Source: Legionella cherrii
GTDB lineage: Bacteria > Pseudomonadota > Gammaproteobacteria > Legionellales > Legionellaceae
Length of the DNA: 64,000 nt
NCBI RefSeq assembly: GCF_900635815.1
Contig: NZ_LR134173.1
Location: 3,642,001-3,706,000, forward strand
Direction of reading: 5' to 3'
This document shows positions 17,790 to 26,798 of this stretch, piece after piece; positions within the stretch are counted from its first letter, which is position 1; every line of letters begins with the position of its first letter. The translations under genes were made by a program, and so were the position numbers. The notes beneath the pieces are model-generated. The model searched no databases. It was not told the origin of the DNA and was given only the letters and a program-made list of their open reading frames with translations.

Positions 17790-18050
17790 CCTTCATGTTG
17801 TTTTTAGATCACTCGCGTTCTTAACCGATCTCTTAAATCGTCTCTTTCTATTATTTACAAAAAATAAATTTGAGAATTTATTCCTTATTGATATAGGAAT
17901 GAAACATTTAACTGCATCGCCCCCCTAAAATACCCTTGGTAAAAATCTATTTTTTTAAAGTCATACCTAAATTAACGCTGTAGATACTGGATTATCCTTA
18001 CGAATCGTTTAAACTGATAGTAAATAGCAATGAATACAAAGAGGATTTGA

Positions 18051-19451
18051 ATGAAACCATCATTGCAACTAAGCATTGGACAGCACTTAACGCTAACGCC
18101 ACAGTTACAGCAAGCAATCAGACTATTGCAATTATCAACGATTGATTTACAGCAAGAAATCCAACTCATTGTTGAATCAAATCCAATGCTTGAAGCAACT
18201 CCAAACGAAGATAAAGGAGAATTCGAAACCAATGCAGTAGAACCGCAAAATAATGATGAATCCTACGATTTTCAATGGTCAGAACTGTATCAAAGCTCAG
18301 GCAAACGTATTGCCTTTGAAGATAATGACTATAATTTTGACAACCTGCATTGCACTACTACTAATTTACAAGATCATCTAAGATGGCAACTTGAACTTTC
18401 TCCCATGAGTGATGTAGACAGAGCCATAGCAACTGCGATTATCGATGCGGTGAATAGCGATGGGTTCCTGACTATGAGCATTACTGAATTACATGCAAGT
18501 CTTACAAGCGACACCCATCCATTGGATTTAGATGAAATAGAAGCCGTACGCCATCGTTTGCAATTATTTGATCCCGTAGGCTGTGCTTCAGTGAATCTCG
18601 CTGAAACACTACTGGTGCAGCTGGAGCAGCTTTCTTTAGACCCAGAAAGCCTAGCATTGACTAAAAAGATCATTTCAGAAGACATTGAATTGCTAGCCCA
18701 GCATAATTATAAACAGTTAATGAAAAATCATCAGATTACCGAAAAAACAATTGATAAGGTATTGAAAACGATTCAAGGATTAAACCCCAAACCCGGTAAT
18801 TTAATTCATGAAGACATTACCGAATACATTATTCCGGATTTAACTGTTAAAAAAGTTAACAATAAATGGAAAGTTCAACTCAATCAAAGCGTGCTCCCCC
18901 ATTTAAGCATTAATAACCAATACGCATCGCTCATTCAACGAGCTGATAATAGTGCAGACAATCAATTTTTAAAAAATAACCTACAAGAAGCACGTTGGTT
19001 TTTAAAGAGTATTCAGAGTCGTCAAGAAACACTGCTTAAAGTCGCCACCTGTATTATAGAATACCAACAAGGATTCTTAGAATATGGTGAAGAAGCAATG
19101 AAGCCCTTGATTCTTAATGATGTTGCTTCGGCTCTGGATATGCATGAGTCAACCATTTCGCGTGTCACCACCCAAAAATTTATACATACTCCTCGAGGGG
19201 TATTTGAATTAAAATATTTCTTCTCAAGTCATGTCAATACAAATGCCGGCGATGAGTGTTCCTCTACAGCCATTCGTGCCGTGATAAAAAAATTAATTTC
19301 TGCAGAGAATAGAAAAAAACCATTAAGTGACAGTAAGATCACCCAATTATTAGAAGAACAGGGTATCAAAGTAGCAAGGCGAACCGTAGCAAAATATCGT
19401 GAAGCAATGGGCATTGCTCCATCTAATGAACGAAAAATAATTTGTAATTAA
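18051..19451 (+). CDS. rpoN: RNA polymerase sigma-54 factor
   Basis: Sigma-54 directs RNA polymerase to -24/-12 promoters and needs an AAA activator; in Legionella it takes part in flagellar control. The 466-residue product has the Gln/Leu-rich region I (LTPQLQQAIRLLQLSTIDLQQEI) and an acidic linker. The core-binding and helix-turn-helix regions follow (LNPKPGNLI, MHESTISRVTTQKFIHTPRG), and the C-terminal RpoN box is ARRTVAKYREAMGI. AGAGGA precedes the ATG. hpf and ptsH follow in the usual sigma-54 neighbourhood. Confidence 0.97.
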   Translation: MKPSLQLSIGQHLTLTPQLQQAIRLLQLSTIDLQQEIQLIVESNPMLEATPNEDKGEFETNAVEPQNNDESYDFQWSELYQSSGKRIAFEDNDYNFDNLHCTTTNLQDHLRWQLELSPMSDVDRAIATAIIDAVNSDGFLTMSITELHASLTSDTHPLDLDEIEAVRHRLQLFDPVGCASVNLAETLLVQLEQLSLDPESLALTKKIISEDIELLAQHNYKQLMKNHQITEKTIDKVLKTIQGLNPKPGNLIHEDITEYIIPDLTVKKVNNKWKVQLNQSVLPHLSINNQYASLIQRADNSADNQFLKNNLQEARWFLKSIQSRQETLLKVATCIIEYQQGFLEYGEEAMKPLILNDVASALDMHESTISRVTTQKFIHTPRGVFELKYFFSSHVNTNAGDECSSTAIRAVIKKLISAENRKKPLSDSKITQLLEEQGIKVARRTVAKYREAMGIAPSNERKIICN

Positions 19452-19522
19452 TTAGGGTTTGTTTACAATTCCCTAGATTGAGCCAAAATGGTCAAGAGAA
19501 TAGAATTGTAAATAGCACCTAA
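19452..19522. repeat. Short relative of the 23052 inverted-repeat element
   Basis: About 71 bases between rpoN and hpf with ends TTAGGGTTTGTTTACAATTC and, as reverse complement, TTAGGTGCTATTTACAATTC. Next to the left arm it reads GATTGAGCCAAAATGG, matching the element at 23052-23196 (GTTTGAGCCCAAAATGG). It looks like an internally deleted copy. Confidence 0.55.
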
Positions 19523-19567
19523 GGATCATGATTTTCACCATGGTTCTATTGTAACGAGGAGATTTTT

Positions 19568-19858
19568 ATGCAAATTAACATCACTGGACATCATATTGAT
19601 GTTACTCCTGCACTCAGAGCATATACCGAAGAAAAATTCGATAAGCTGGAGCGTCACTTTGATCACATCACATCCATCAACGTGGTATTGAATGTAGAAA
19701 AATTACGTCAAATTGCTGAAGCTACTGTTCATGTGACTAAAGGTGAACTGCATGCAAGCTCAGAATCTGATGATTTATATGCCGCAATCGATAATTTGAT
19801 TGATAAATTAGAGCGTCAATTGAGTAAGCATAAAGAAAAAATTCTAAATCATGATTAA
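19568..19858 (+). CDS. hpf: Ribosome hibernation promoting factor (short form)
   Basis: The product (96 residues) matches the short HPF/YfiA family, which binds the 30S subunit at the mRNA/tRNA site and helps form inactive 100S ribosomes in stationary phase. Motifs seen: MQINITGHHIDVTPALRAYTEEK, the basic and acidic core, and SESDDLYAAIDNLIDKLERQLSKHKEK. A GAGGAG ribosome site lies before the ATG. It lies between rpoN and ptsH, as in many gammaproteobacteria. Confidence 0.95.
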   Translation: MQINITGHHIDVTPALRAYTEEKFDKLERHFDHITSINVVLNVEKLRQIAEATVHVTKGELHASSESDDLYAAIDNLIDKLERQLSKHKEKILNHD

Positions 19859-19974
19859 GAGATAAACCCTTACAGTAGCTTTATAGGCAGCAAAGCAAAT
19901 CCTAAATTTGTTCGATTTAACTTTGCTGCACTTAGCTACACTTATAACCTAATTCGTGGTACATTTGTCGCGCT

Positions 19975-20244
19975 ATGATTAAAACTAAAATCAAAATAAT
20001 TAATAAGTTGGGTTTACATGCACGCGCTTCAGCGAAATTTGTTTCTACCGCAGCAAGATTCCAAAGCCAAATCGATGTGACCAGCAATTCACAAACCGTT
20101 AATGGGAAAAGCATTATGGGTGTCATGATGCTTGCAGCCAATAAAGGGAGCGAGCTCATCTTGGAAATTGATGGTCCTGATGAAGTCCAAATGAATGAAG
20201 CCTTAACTCAATTAATCAATAATTATTTTGGCGAAGGTGAATAA
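19975..20244 (+). CDS. ptsH: HPr-family phosphocarrier (NPr type)
   Basis: The 89-residue product has the phospho-accepting His15 in LGLHARAS and Ser46 in GKSIMGVMML, both typical of HPr. Located behind rpoN and hpf, it probably belongs to the nitrogen-type phosphotransferase relay (PTS-Ntr), which has regulatory rather than sugar-transport roles. The usual companion ptsN (EIIA-Ntr) is not in this cluster. Ser46 is the target of HprK kinase where that enzyme exists; no hprK is seen here. Confidence 0.9.
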   Translation: MIKTKIKIINKLGLHARASAKFVSTAARFQSQIDVTSNSQTVNGKSIMGVMMLAANKGSELILEIDGPDEVQMNEALTQLINNYFGEGE

Positions 20245-20467
20245 TTAAACAGCTACATATTTCCAACAGTAATCCCCTCAACCATCTCTCGTATGATGGA
20301 GCGCATAATCCTAATCACCTATCGTATTCTAGTAAATGTTAACGTTTAGAACAGCGCGAGATGTGTTAATAGGATCATACGCTATTTAAAGTGATGCTCC
20401 CCTTTTTACCTGTAGAGCCCACCTCAAGGGGGCATGGGCTGGCATTAACTCAAAGTATACCGCATAG

Positions 20468-21208
20468 TTACTGCTTCATTTCTTTGGATTTTTTCCTTCT
20501 CATTTTTTGCAGCGCAAGTAACGTCATAAATAAACCAGATAAAGCATAAATCGTAAAACCAACAAATAAAACCAATGAAGGATTAGCGGCAATAGCAACA
20601 AATAAAATAATCATCACTAAAACGTAAAGGAATGGAACTTTGCCCTTAAAATCTACTTCTTTAAAACTGTAATAGCGAAAGTTAGAAACCATTAAACCTG
20701 AAGCAATTAATGATAAAATCGCAGCTAATAGGGAAACAAACATATTTTGCCAGTTATGTTGATAGCATAACCAAGAAAAAGAAGCCATTACGGCTGCAGC
20801 AGGAGGACAAGGTAACCCTTGAAAATATCGTTTATCAGCGGTTTCAAGCTGGGTATTAAAACGAGCTAAACGTAAGGCAACTGCGGCTGTATAAACAAAT
20901 GCCACTAGCCAGCCTATTTTCCCTAATTGGCTCAAAATTAAATTATATACTAATAATGAGGGCGCAACCCCAAATGTAACCATATCAGATAAACTATCAT
21001 ATTCAGCACCAAATTCTGTCTGTGTATGAGTTAAGCGTGCAATTCTTCCATCCAGTCCATCGGCAATCATGCCAATAAATATCGCAATAATGGACGCTTC
21101 AAATTGTCCTTTCATCGAGGCAACAAGGGAATAAAATGCTGCAAATAAGCTGGCTGTTGTAAATAAATTAGGCAACAAATAAATACCAGAATGACTTTCT
21201 TTTTCCAT
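20468..21208 (-). CDS. pssA: CDP-diacylglycerol-serine O-phosphatidyltransferase
   Basis: PssA makes phosphatidylserine, the precursor of phosphatidylethanolamine. The 246-residue integral membrane protein carries the CDP-alcohol phosphatidyltransferase motif D-x2-DG-x2-AR-x8-G-x3-D-x3-D, visible as DGLDGRIARLTH followed by FGAEYDSLSD. About seven hydrophobic segments follow. This is the membrane-bound type II enzyme, not the E. coli-type soluble PssA. It is divergent from the DUF3579 gene. Confidence 0.93.
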   Translation of the reverse strand: MEKESHSGIYLLPNLFTTASLFAAFYSLVASMKGQFEASIIAIFIGMIADGLDGRIARLTHTQTEFGAEYDSLSDMVTFGVAPSLLVYNLILSQLGKIGWLVAFVYTAAVALRLARFNTQLETADKRYFQGLPCPPAAAVMASFSWLCYQHNWQNMFVSLLAAILSLIASGLMVSNFRYYSFKEVDFKGKVPFLYVLVMIILFVAIAANPSLVLFVGFTIYALSGLFMTLLALQKMRRKKSKEMKQ

Positions 21209-21381
21209 TCCTAATAACCTTCAAAAAATGACAAATAGAATATGTTGACATAATAGGGATAAAAATTAATTTTGAAAACCAAATTTAACACAAATTTATT
21301 TTTACAAAATGAATAAATTTCCGTACAGCCTCCGTCATATGATGTTATACTTAGCACTCTGTATTTATATTGTATAAAGAT

Positions 21382-21663
21382 ATGGCTACACCTGAAAGTA
21401 AAACAATTATCATAGAAGGAATAACCTCCCAAGGAAAAACCTTTCGCCCCAGCGACTGGGCAGAACGGATGAGTGGCTCATTGGCAAGCTTTAAAAACAG
21501 CCGCATTCATTATTCTCCCCTATTAAGGCCAAGTGTGAATAGCGAAGGATATCAATGCGTATTACTTGATCCTAAACTTAAAGAAACAAGCCCATTGCTT
21601 TATCAATCCATCATTGATTTTGCCAAGGCAAATAATCTTAGGATATGTGGAGAAGAAGATTAG
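21382..21663 (+). CDS. DUF3579 family protein
   Basis: A soluble protein of 93 residues with the signature GKTFRPSDWAERMSGSLASF, which I associate with DUF3579, a family of unknown role in beta- and gammaproteobacteria. The ATG at 21382 is used; a TTG four codons upstream is in frame and neither has a good ribosome site. It ends five bases from the end of the convergent dotV-like gene. Confidence 0.75.
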   Translation: MATPESKTIIIEGITSQGKTFRPSDWAERMSGSLASFKNSRIHYSPLLRPSVNSEGYQCVLLDPKLKETSPLLYQSIIDFAKANNLRICGEED

Positions 21664-21668
21664 GGTAT

Positions 21669-22211
21669 CTAAAATCCCGCGCTTGTTTTAACTGCCATAG
21701 TCCAACTCGTCATCGTGCTCATTATATAATTTAACATCGCGATGGTGTTATCAAAATTCATTGCCAATATGCCAGCAACTATAAAAGCCAAACCTTTAGG
21801 TCCGTGCTGAGTTCCCGGTTGGCTGGAATGCGCTACCAACACACTCCCCCGTACAAACCATAATACTCCCGCAGTTTGGACGACTAAGCCCATAGAGCTG
21901 AATATATTTGAAGAATTGTATGAGGTATAAGTTAAAACATTCCCTACACCAAAAGTAGTATTAGCCATAGTATCTAAAACAGAAGGCAAATACAGGAGAG
22001 CAGCCCCCATTAATAAGTACATCATTGGAGTATACATCTTTTCTTGGGAAGAAGATTGGGCTCTGTGATCAGCAATTTTTCTGAGTTTGGCAATAGCAGT
22101 CATAAAAAATAAAATACCCAGAATATATGCCCCCCCAGTAATTAAATGCTGTACAGGGTATAAAGAACGGCTTAAATTGCCTATAATTGCAATAAGATCT
22201 GGCGTATTCAT
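21669..22211 (-). CDS. dotV: IcmC/DotE-family Dot/Icm secretion protein, DotV candidate
   Basis: A polytopic inner-membrane protein of 180 residues. It shows hydrophobic segments at about 20-40 (LITGGAYILGILFFMTAIAKL), 65-85 (YLLMGAALLYLPSVLDTM), 108-128 and 145-165. The GGAYILGI / MGAALLYLPSVLDT / FGVGNVL pattern is that of the IcmC/DotE-like proteins of the Dot/Icm type IVB secretion system. As I recall, L. pneumophila dotV lies outside the two main dot/icm clusters, near rpoN and proA (lpg0472), which fits this position. The role is a structural inner-membrane component; details are poorly known. Confidence 0.8.
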   Translation of the reverse strand: MNTPDLIAIIGNLSRSLYPVQHLITGGAYILGILFFMTAIAKLRKIADHRAQSSSQEKMYTPMMYLLMGAALLYLPSVLDTMANTTFGVGNVLTYTSYNSSNIFSSMGLVVQTAGVLWFVRGSVLVAHSSQPGTQHGPKGLAFIVAGILAMNFDNTIAMLNYIMSTMTSWTMAVKTSAGF

Positions 22212-22317
22212 AATTTAATTATACGCTGCTAAAACTTGTAATGCATAATTTTTTGCTTATTATTAATCCTAATTAAGAGTTATAATCTCAGATTTCTACA
22301 GTAAGTTGATATTCGTC

Positions 22318-23052
22318 ATGCAAATAAATACATTTCCCATCACTTTAAAAGAGTCTTTTATGATCTCTCCTAAAGTAAAACACTTCATTTTTAGTTGTGA
22401 AGTATCCCCGCATTTTAATTATTTAGCCGGACAATTTATTACGATTCATTTTGAGCATCAAGGCAAAGCATTAAAACGTAGTTATAGTATAGCCAATTCG
22501 CCCAAACAAGATAATCTCATTGAAATCGCAGCAGGTTATTTTGAAAATGGCCCCGGCACAGAGTTTCTTTATAATTTAAAACCAGGTGATACGATTCAGA
22601 TTAGTGGTCCATATGGTAGATTAGTAATTAAAGATGAACTACCTGGCCGATTTATCCTGGTTGCTACAAGTACTGGAATTACGCCTTATCGAGCGATGAT
22701 TCAAGAGCTTGGTATGCTCATGGAACAACATCCTGAATTGGAAGTAGTCATTCTACAAGGAGTTCAACGACGAGAAGAAATTCTCTATGCCGATGAGTTT
22801 CATGCTTTTTCTCAGAAATACTCTAAGGTCATGTTCAAACCCTATTTAAGTAGACAACCAGTGCATGAGCTCAATGAAAACGAGTACAGTGGTTATGTAC
22901 AGCATGCTTTTCCTACACTTAATCTTAACCCGCAACGTGACGTTGTTTACTTATGTGGAAATCCAAGCATGATTGACGAGGCGTTTAGTTCTTTAAAAGA
23001 ACAAGGTTTTGCCATGCAACATATTATTCGTGAAAAATATATATCTAGATAG
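22318..23052 (+). CDS. FNR-family FAD/NAD(P)H oxidoreductase
   Basis: A 244-residue flavoprotein reductase of the ferredoxin-NADP reductase superfamily. It has the FAD-binding RSYSIANSP, GPGTEFL and the NAD(P)-binding ATSTGITPYRAMIQEL, with VVYLCGNPSMIDEAF near the end. The electron acceptor is not clear from sequence: Fre-like flavin reductase and Fpr-type ferredoxin reductase are both possible. The ATG at 22318 is preferred over a TTG four codons earlier. It diverges from the dotV-like gene. Confidence 0.85.
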   Translation: MQINTFPITLKESFMISPKVKHFIFSCEVSPHFNYLAGQFITIHFEHQGKALKRSYSIANSPKQDNLIEIAAGYFENGPGTEFLYNLKPGDTIQISGPYGRLVIKDELPGRFILVATSTGITPYRAMIQELGMLMEQHPELEVVILQGVQRREEILYADEFHAFSQKYSKVMFKPYLSRQPVHELNENEYSGYVQHAFPTLNLNPQRDVVYLCGNPSMIDEAFSSLKEQGFAMQHIIREKYISR

Positions 23053-23196
23053 GGCCTGTTTACATTTCGCTAGTTTGAGCCCAAAATGGCCTGATTTTTG
23101 TGTACCGAAGCGGAGCATACAAAGAGTATGTGAGCATAGAAGCGCGAAGAAAATATGGACAATTTGACCAAAATGATAGAAATGTAAACAAGCCCT
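23052..23196. repeat. MITE-like element with terminal inverted repeats
   Basis: A 145-base element directly at the end of the FNR gene. Its ends are AGGGCCTGTTTACATTTC (left) and, as reverse complement, AGGGCTTGTTTACATTTC (right), 17 of 18 identical. The interior also partly pairs (GAGCCCAAAATGG against TTTGACCAAAATG). There is no coding capacity. A shorter relative is at 19452-19522. Confidence 0.7.
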
Positions 23197-23221
23197 AATA
23201 ACAATCAGGAGCAAATACACT

Positions 23222-24232
23222 ATGAGTTATGAAGAATTATCAAGTACTATGGAATTAATACTGCAACAGGGTAAAGGAATTTTAGCTGCGGATGAAAGCA
23301 ATTCGACTATAGGTAAGCGTTTTACCTCTATTGGTATCGAAAATACAGAAGAAAATCGCAGAGATTATAGATTGCTGTTAGCCACTACACCCAACTTAGA
23401 GCAATATATTAATGGGGTCATTTTATTTGAAGAAACCTTTAACCAAACGGATGAACATGGAACTCCTATTACTAAGTTATTTGCAGATAAAGGTATCGTT
23501 CCAGGAATTAAAGTAGATAAAGGATTAGTTCCTTTAGCAAATACGGAAAACGAACAAGTAACTCAAGGTTTGGATGGGTTAGCAGAGCGCTTACAACATT
23601 TTAAAAAATTAGGCGCAAAATTCGCTAAATGGCGTAATGTTTATTCAATTTCTGAATTTGCTCCCAGTTTAACCGCTGTGAAAACAGGCGCAGAGAATCT
23701 AGCCCGTTATGCTGCAGCTTGCCAGGAAGCTGGTATTGTTCCTATCGTTGAGCCTGAAGTACTGATGGATGGGGATCACAGCATTGAACATTGCGCAGAA
23801 GTTTGTGAAATTGTTCTTCATGAATTATTTCATGCTTTATTTATCCACCAAGTTGAGTTAGAGCATATTATTTTAAAACCGAGCATGGTAACCTGCGGCA
23901 AAGCACATAGCCCGTTCAGTGAGCCTGACGAAGTTGCTGACTATACTATTGGTGTATTCCGTAATAATGTACCTGCTGCAGTGCCAACTATTAATTTCCT
24001 ATCTGGTGGCCAATCACCACAACAGGCAACAGCAAATCTAAACGCCATTAATAGCATCGACCATCAACCCTGGCTACTCAGCTTTTCTTTCGGAAGAGCA
24101 TTACAGGAAGACTGTTTAAATGCTTGGGGTGGAAATAAAGCAAATGTCTCTAAAGCACAAGAAGCTTTATTAAATCGTGCCCGCTTAAATAGCTTGGCCT
24201 GTGTTGGTGAATATAATCCCAAGATGGAGTGA
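23222..24232 (+). CDS. fba: Class I fructose-bisphosphate aldolase
   Basis: The enzyme cleaves fructose 1,6-bisphosphate to glyceraldehyde 3-phosphate and DHAP through a lysine Schiff base. The 336-residue product is of the eukaryote-like class I type: GKGILAADESNSTIGKRF, NGVILFEETF, FAKWRNVYSI, IVPIVEPEVLMDGDH and the Schiff-base Lys in HIILKPSMVTCG, with NFLSGGQSPQQATANLNAIN. AGGAG lies upstream of the ATG. The 336 residues are slightly shorter than animal aldolases (about 360), with a reduced C-terminal tail. Confidence 0.95.
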   Translation: MSYEELSSTMELILQQGKGILAADESNSTIGKRFTSIGIENTEENRRDYRLLLATTPNLEQYINGVILFEETFNQTDEHGTPITKLFADKGIVPGIKVDKGLVPLANTENEQVTQGLDGLAERLQHFKKLGAKFAKWRNVYSISEFAPSLTAVKTGAENLARYAAACQEAGIVPIVEPEVLMDGDHSIEHCAEVCEIVLHELFHALFIHQVELEHIILKPSMVTCGKAHSPFSEPDEVADYTIGVFRNNVPAAVPTINFLSGGQSPQQATANLNAINSIDHQPWLLSFSFGRALQEDCLNAWGGNKANVSKAQEALLNRARLNSLACVGEYNPKME

Positions 24233-24295
24233 TCGTCTGTTGGGAAAAGAAGAGTACCTACAGCGAAATTAAATCAATTCCGATGATAGGTGTAG

Positions 24296-24328
24296 CCTGG
24301 GTGAAGCACAGCGGAACCCAGGTTTTTT
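24296..24328 (+). terminator. CCTGGGT hairpin with T-run, probable fba terminator
   Basis: CCTGGGT (24296-24302) pairs with ACCCAGG (24316-24322), followed at once by six T residues. The same GTAGCCTGGGT...ACCCAGG unit recurs near 36099, 56982 and 60011, so this is a dispersed repeat acting as a terminator here. The rest of the 242-base gap to the next gene shows only a GTCATCCC fragment. Confidence 0.65.
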
Positions 24329-24474
24329 CAGTATAAAAAAACTGCCGTCATCCCAAGGATCGTGAAGGATTATCATATCGTAGTGCCGTGTTATTGGGTA
24401 GGAGAGACCTCGCTGGGTACAGACTGAGGGCTGACTCCACTGTGAGAACGAAAAAGCAATTTTAGGGCATAAAA

Positions 24475-25572
24475 ATGAATAAGGATTTTCTACGTTATAA
24501 ATCCCGTTTTATAACAATTGCTTTATTATTAGGATATGCCTTTTTGCATTATACGCTCACGCGCCCTTTCATAGAGACTACTTTTGATCAACTCCTTAAC
24601 TTCTCAATACCCTTTCCCTACGCACAACGCGTTTTAGTCCCGTTATTGGTGTACCCATTTTCATTGTTACCGATACAACCAGGTACCTGCTTTTTTTTAG
24701 CGGAATGGTTATTCACCAGTCTTATGTATCTTGGGATATATCAGTTATTACGATTTGAATTTAATGCGCGCCAAGCCCAATTGCTCAGTTGGTTATTTAT
24801 TTTGCTTTTACCATTAGTCCTGGTGATAAATTATCGATTTACGGTTGGACGAGCTGCTACCTTTTTTTATCCTGCAGATACACCAGCTATATTTTTTACA
24901 GCGTTGGGTTTTTTATGGTGTCTCAGAGCTCAATGGTTGTATTTTGTTCCTTTGGTGTTTTTAGCAACTTTTAATCGTGAAAGCAGTATCTTAATGGTAT
25001 TGCTCATCCCTGCACTGCATTGGCAAAAACTGAGAGAAGTATTCAGACCTTTAGTATTTTCTTTTTTTGCTTATATAACTGCACGCATCATTATTCTAAT
25101 GAGTCTAAGAGGGATACCAGGAAAACTTATAGAGTGGAATGCTTATAATTCTCCTAATTCTCATTTTGAGATGAATTTAGAGTGGTTATTTGCTGATCTT
25201 AATTTATTTATGTTTTGTTTTTGTTTTGCCGGATTACCTTTATTTTGGTTTGGTTTCTATGATTACATTCCGAAAACCTATCGTCCGCTACGTTATGTGG
25301 CGGCTTTTTATTTTATAGGGTTGCTTCTGGTTGGAAATTTTATAGAACCACGTATTTTTGGCGAAATTATCGCCTTGCTCTATTTACCTGTTTGCATCGC
25401 CCTTCGCAATTGGATTGCAGATTTTGCCCCTTTAATAGATGATAAAAAAACAAAAAATTACCTTTATTTTTTAAATCGCTATGCCATCCTTACTCTATTT
25501 ACCCTTATCGTTATTTTTCATGTTCCTATAAATCAAACACTGTTGTGGTGTTTACAGCATTTTAATGCATGA
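24475..25572 (+). CDS. Polytopic membrane protein of unknown function
   Basis: The 365-residue product has about nine or ten hydrophobic segments spread along its length and short loops. Features visible are PFPYAQRVLVPLLVYP near residue 45, PADTPAIFFTALGFLWCL, and LATFNRESSILMVLLIPALHW with an Asn-Arg-Glu in a membrane-adjacent loop. The layout recalls EpsG- or DUF2029-like envelope-glycan membrane proteins, but I cannot assign a family. There is no signal peptide; the first helix follows KSRFITIALLLG. It stands alone. Confidence 0.75.
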   Translation: MNKDFLRYKSRFITIALLLGYAFLHYTLTRPFIETTFDQLLNFSIPFPYAQRVLVPLLVYPFSLLPIQPGTCFFLAEWLFTSLMYLGIYQLLRFEFNARQAQLLSWLFILLLPLVLVINYRFTVGRAATFFYPADTPAIFFTALGFLWCLRAQWLYFVPLVFLATFNRESSILMVLLIPALHWQKLREVFRPLVFSFFAYITARIIILMSLRGIPGKLIEWNAYNSPNSHFEMNLEWLFADLNLFMFCFCFAGLPLFWFGFYDYIPKTYRPLRYVAAFYFIGLLLVGNFIEPRIFGEIIALLYLPVCIALRNWIADFAPLIDDKKTKNYLYFLNRYAILTLFTLIVIFHVPINQTLLWCLQHFNA

Positions 25573-25811
25573 TAAAGAATCGCCAGATGCCGCTTGATAC
25601 ACCATTGACGTGAACCTATGCATATCCAGAAAAGCTCGTGCCATTTTGGGTAGTCATAAACACGATTTGTAATAACAACTCTCGTGAATTATGCATTTTA
25701 ACATTTCATTAGGGATGAAAATTAATGAAGCGATTCTATGGGAAGAAATCGCCTGAGCCAAAGCATTTTTCGGGCAGGCTAACGAGCACACGTTGATGAG
25801 CGTGTGGCGGT

Positions 25812-26570
25812 TCAAATAATCAAATCAAAACGTGCATAAAGCGGCAAATGATCAGACAGCATACGCCAGGGCTTACCATGCAAACAGGCCACTTCATGCA
25901 CGTTCATCCCACGAAAATAAACACGATCGACGCAAAGTGCCGGTCTAATTGCGGGGAATGAACGCGCATGTTGCCCCTCCACTGACACAAAAGCTTCTTC
26001 TATATTTAAGTGTTCCGCAAGAGGTTTGGAAATAACAGTGCGCCAATCATTGAAGTCTCCCGCCATCAACAAAGGTTCATTTTGCGGTACTACATCCTTA
26101 ATACGCTGCATTAAGGTGTTACATTGCACGATACGCTCAGCCTTAAAAAGACCCAGGTGTACGCATAATAAATGAACGGTTATTTGCTCCAGCTTCAGTT
26201 GCGCGTGCAATATTCCTCTTGAGGCTCGACGAATGTTTGTAAGATTAATATTCTCAAAGCGCTCAAAAGCATATTTGCTTAAAATTGCATTTCCATGATG
26301 CCCTGATTCATAAACCGCATTTTTTGCATAAACATAGTGAGGCCATATATTTTCAGCAATATACTCAAATTGTGGAGAATCTGGCCAAGCATTGATTCGT
26401 TTTTGTCGTTTCCTATGTTCCCCTTGAACTTCCTGTAAGAAAACAAAATCAGGATTTAATTGAGTAATTGCGTCGCGCATTTTAGGAAGCAAAAAGCGCA
26501 CGGCCCCTACTCCGAATCCCTTATGAATATTATAAGTTATTAATGAAACGCTACGTGCCTCTTTTTGCAT
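25812..26570 (-). CDS. Endonuclease/exonuclease/phosphatase (EEP) family protein
   Basis: A 252-residue EEP-fold hydrolase. It shows the metal-binding Asn in LITYNIHKGFG, the Glu in FVFLQEVQGE, GNAILSKY, LLCVHLGLF with the catalytic His, LMAGDFNDWR and the final CVDRVYFRG and LSDHLPLYARF with the SDH catalytic dyad. All active-site motifs are intact, so it should cleave a phosphodiester or phosphomonoester; DNA repair nuclease and lipid phosphatase are both possible. No signal peptide. Confidence 0.88.
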   Translation of the reverse strand: MQKEARSVSLITYNIHKGFGVGAVRFLLPKMRDAITQLNPDFVFLQEVQGEHRKRQKRINAWPDSPQFEYIAENIWPHYVYAKNAVYESGHHGNAILSKYAFERFENINLTNIRRASRGILHAQLKLEQITVHLLCVHLGLFKAERIVQCNTLMQRIKDVVPQNEPLLMAGDFNDWRTVISKPLAEHLNIEEAFVSVEGQHARSFPAIRPALCVDRVYFRGMNVHEVACLHGKPWRMLSDHLPLYARFDLII

Positions 26571-26798
26571 AGTTGACTCTTTTCAAGTTTCTGTATTAAG
26601 CATATCACCAATGTATAAAAAAATTGTAGTGTGTAAGGATTAAGCATCTTAAAATTTATCCAAAGACTCAGGACACAACTATTTTAATTGTTGAAGCAGC
26701 TGAGGTAAGAATTTTATTCAATAATGAATTATAGCCTTCCTGTTTATAGTAGAGATATAATAATTATTAAGAAAAATTTTAAAAAATAGTAAATAAAA

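Noticed and set aside
22262..22290. Possible PmrA box between the dotV-like and FNR-like genes (CTTAATTAG-GA-TTAATAAT on the minus strand)
   Set aside because: The TTAAT half-sites are 10 bases apart instead of 11 and the flanking matches are poor; AT-rich DNA gives this by chance.
24340..24474. Possible small RNA or tRNA in the gap before the membrane protein gene
   Set aside because: No cloverleaf or strong stem besides the fba terminator; the GTCATCCC stretch is a repeat fragment.
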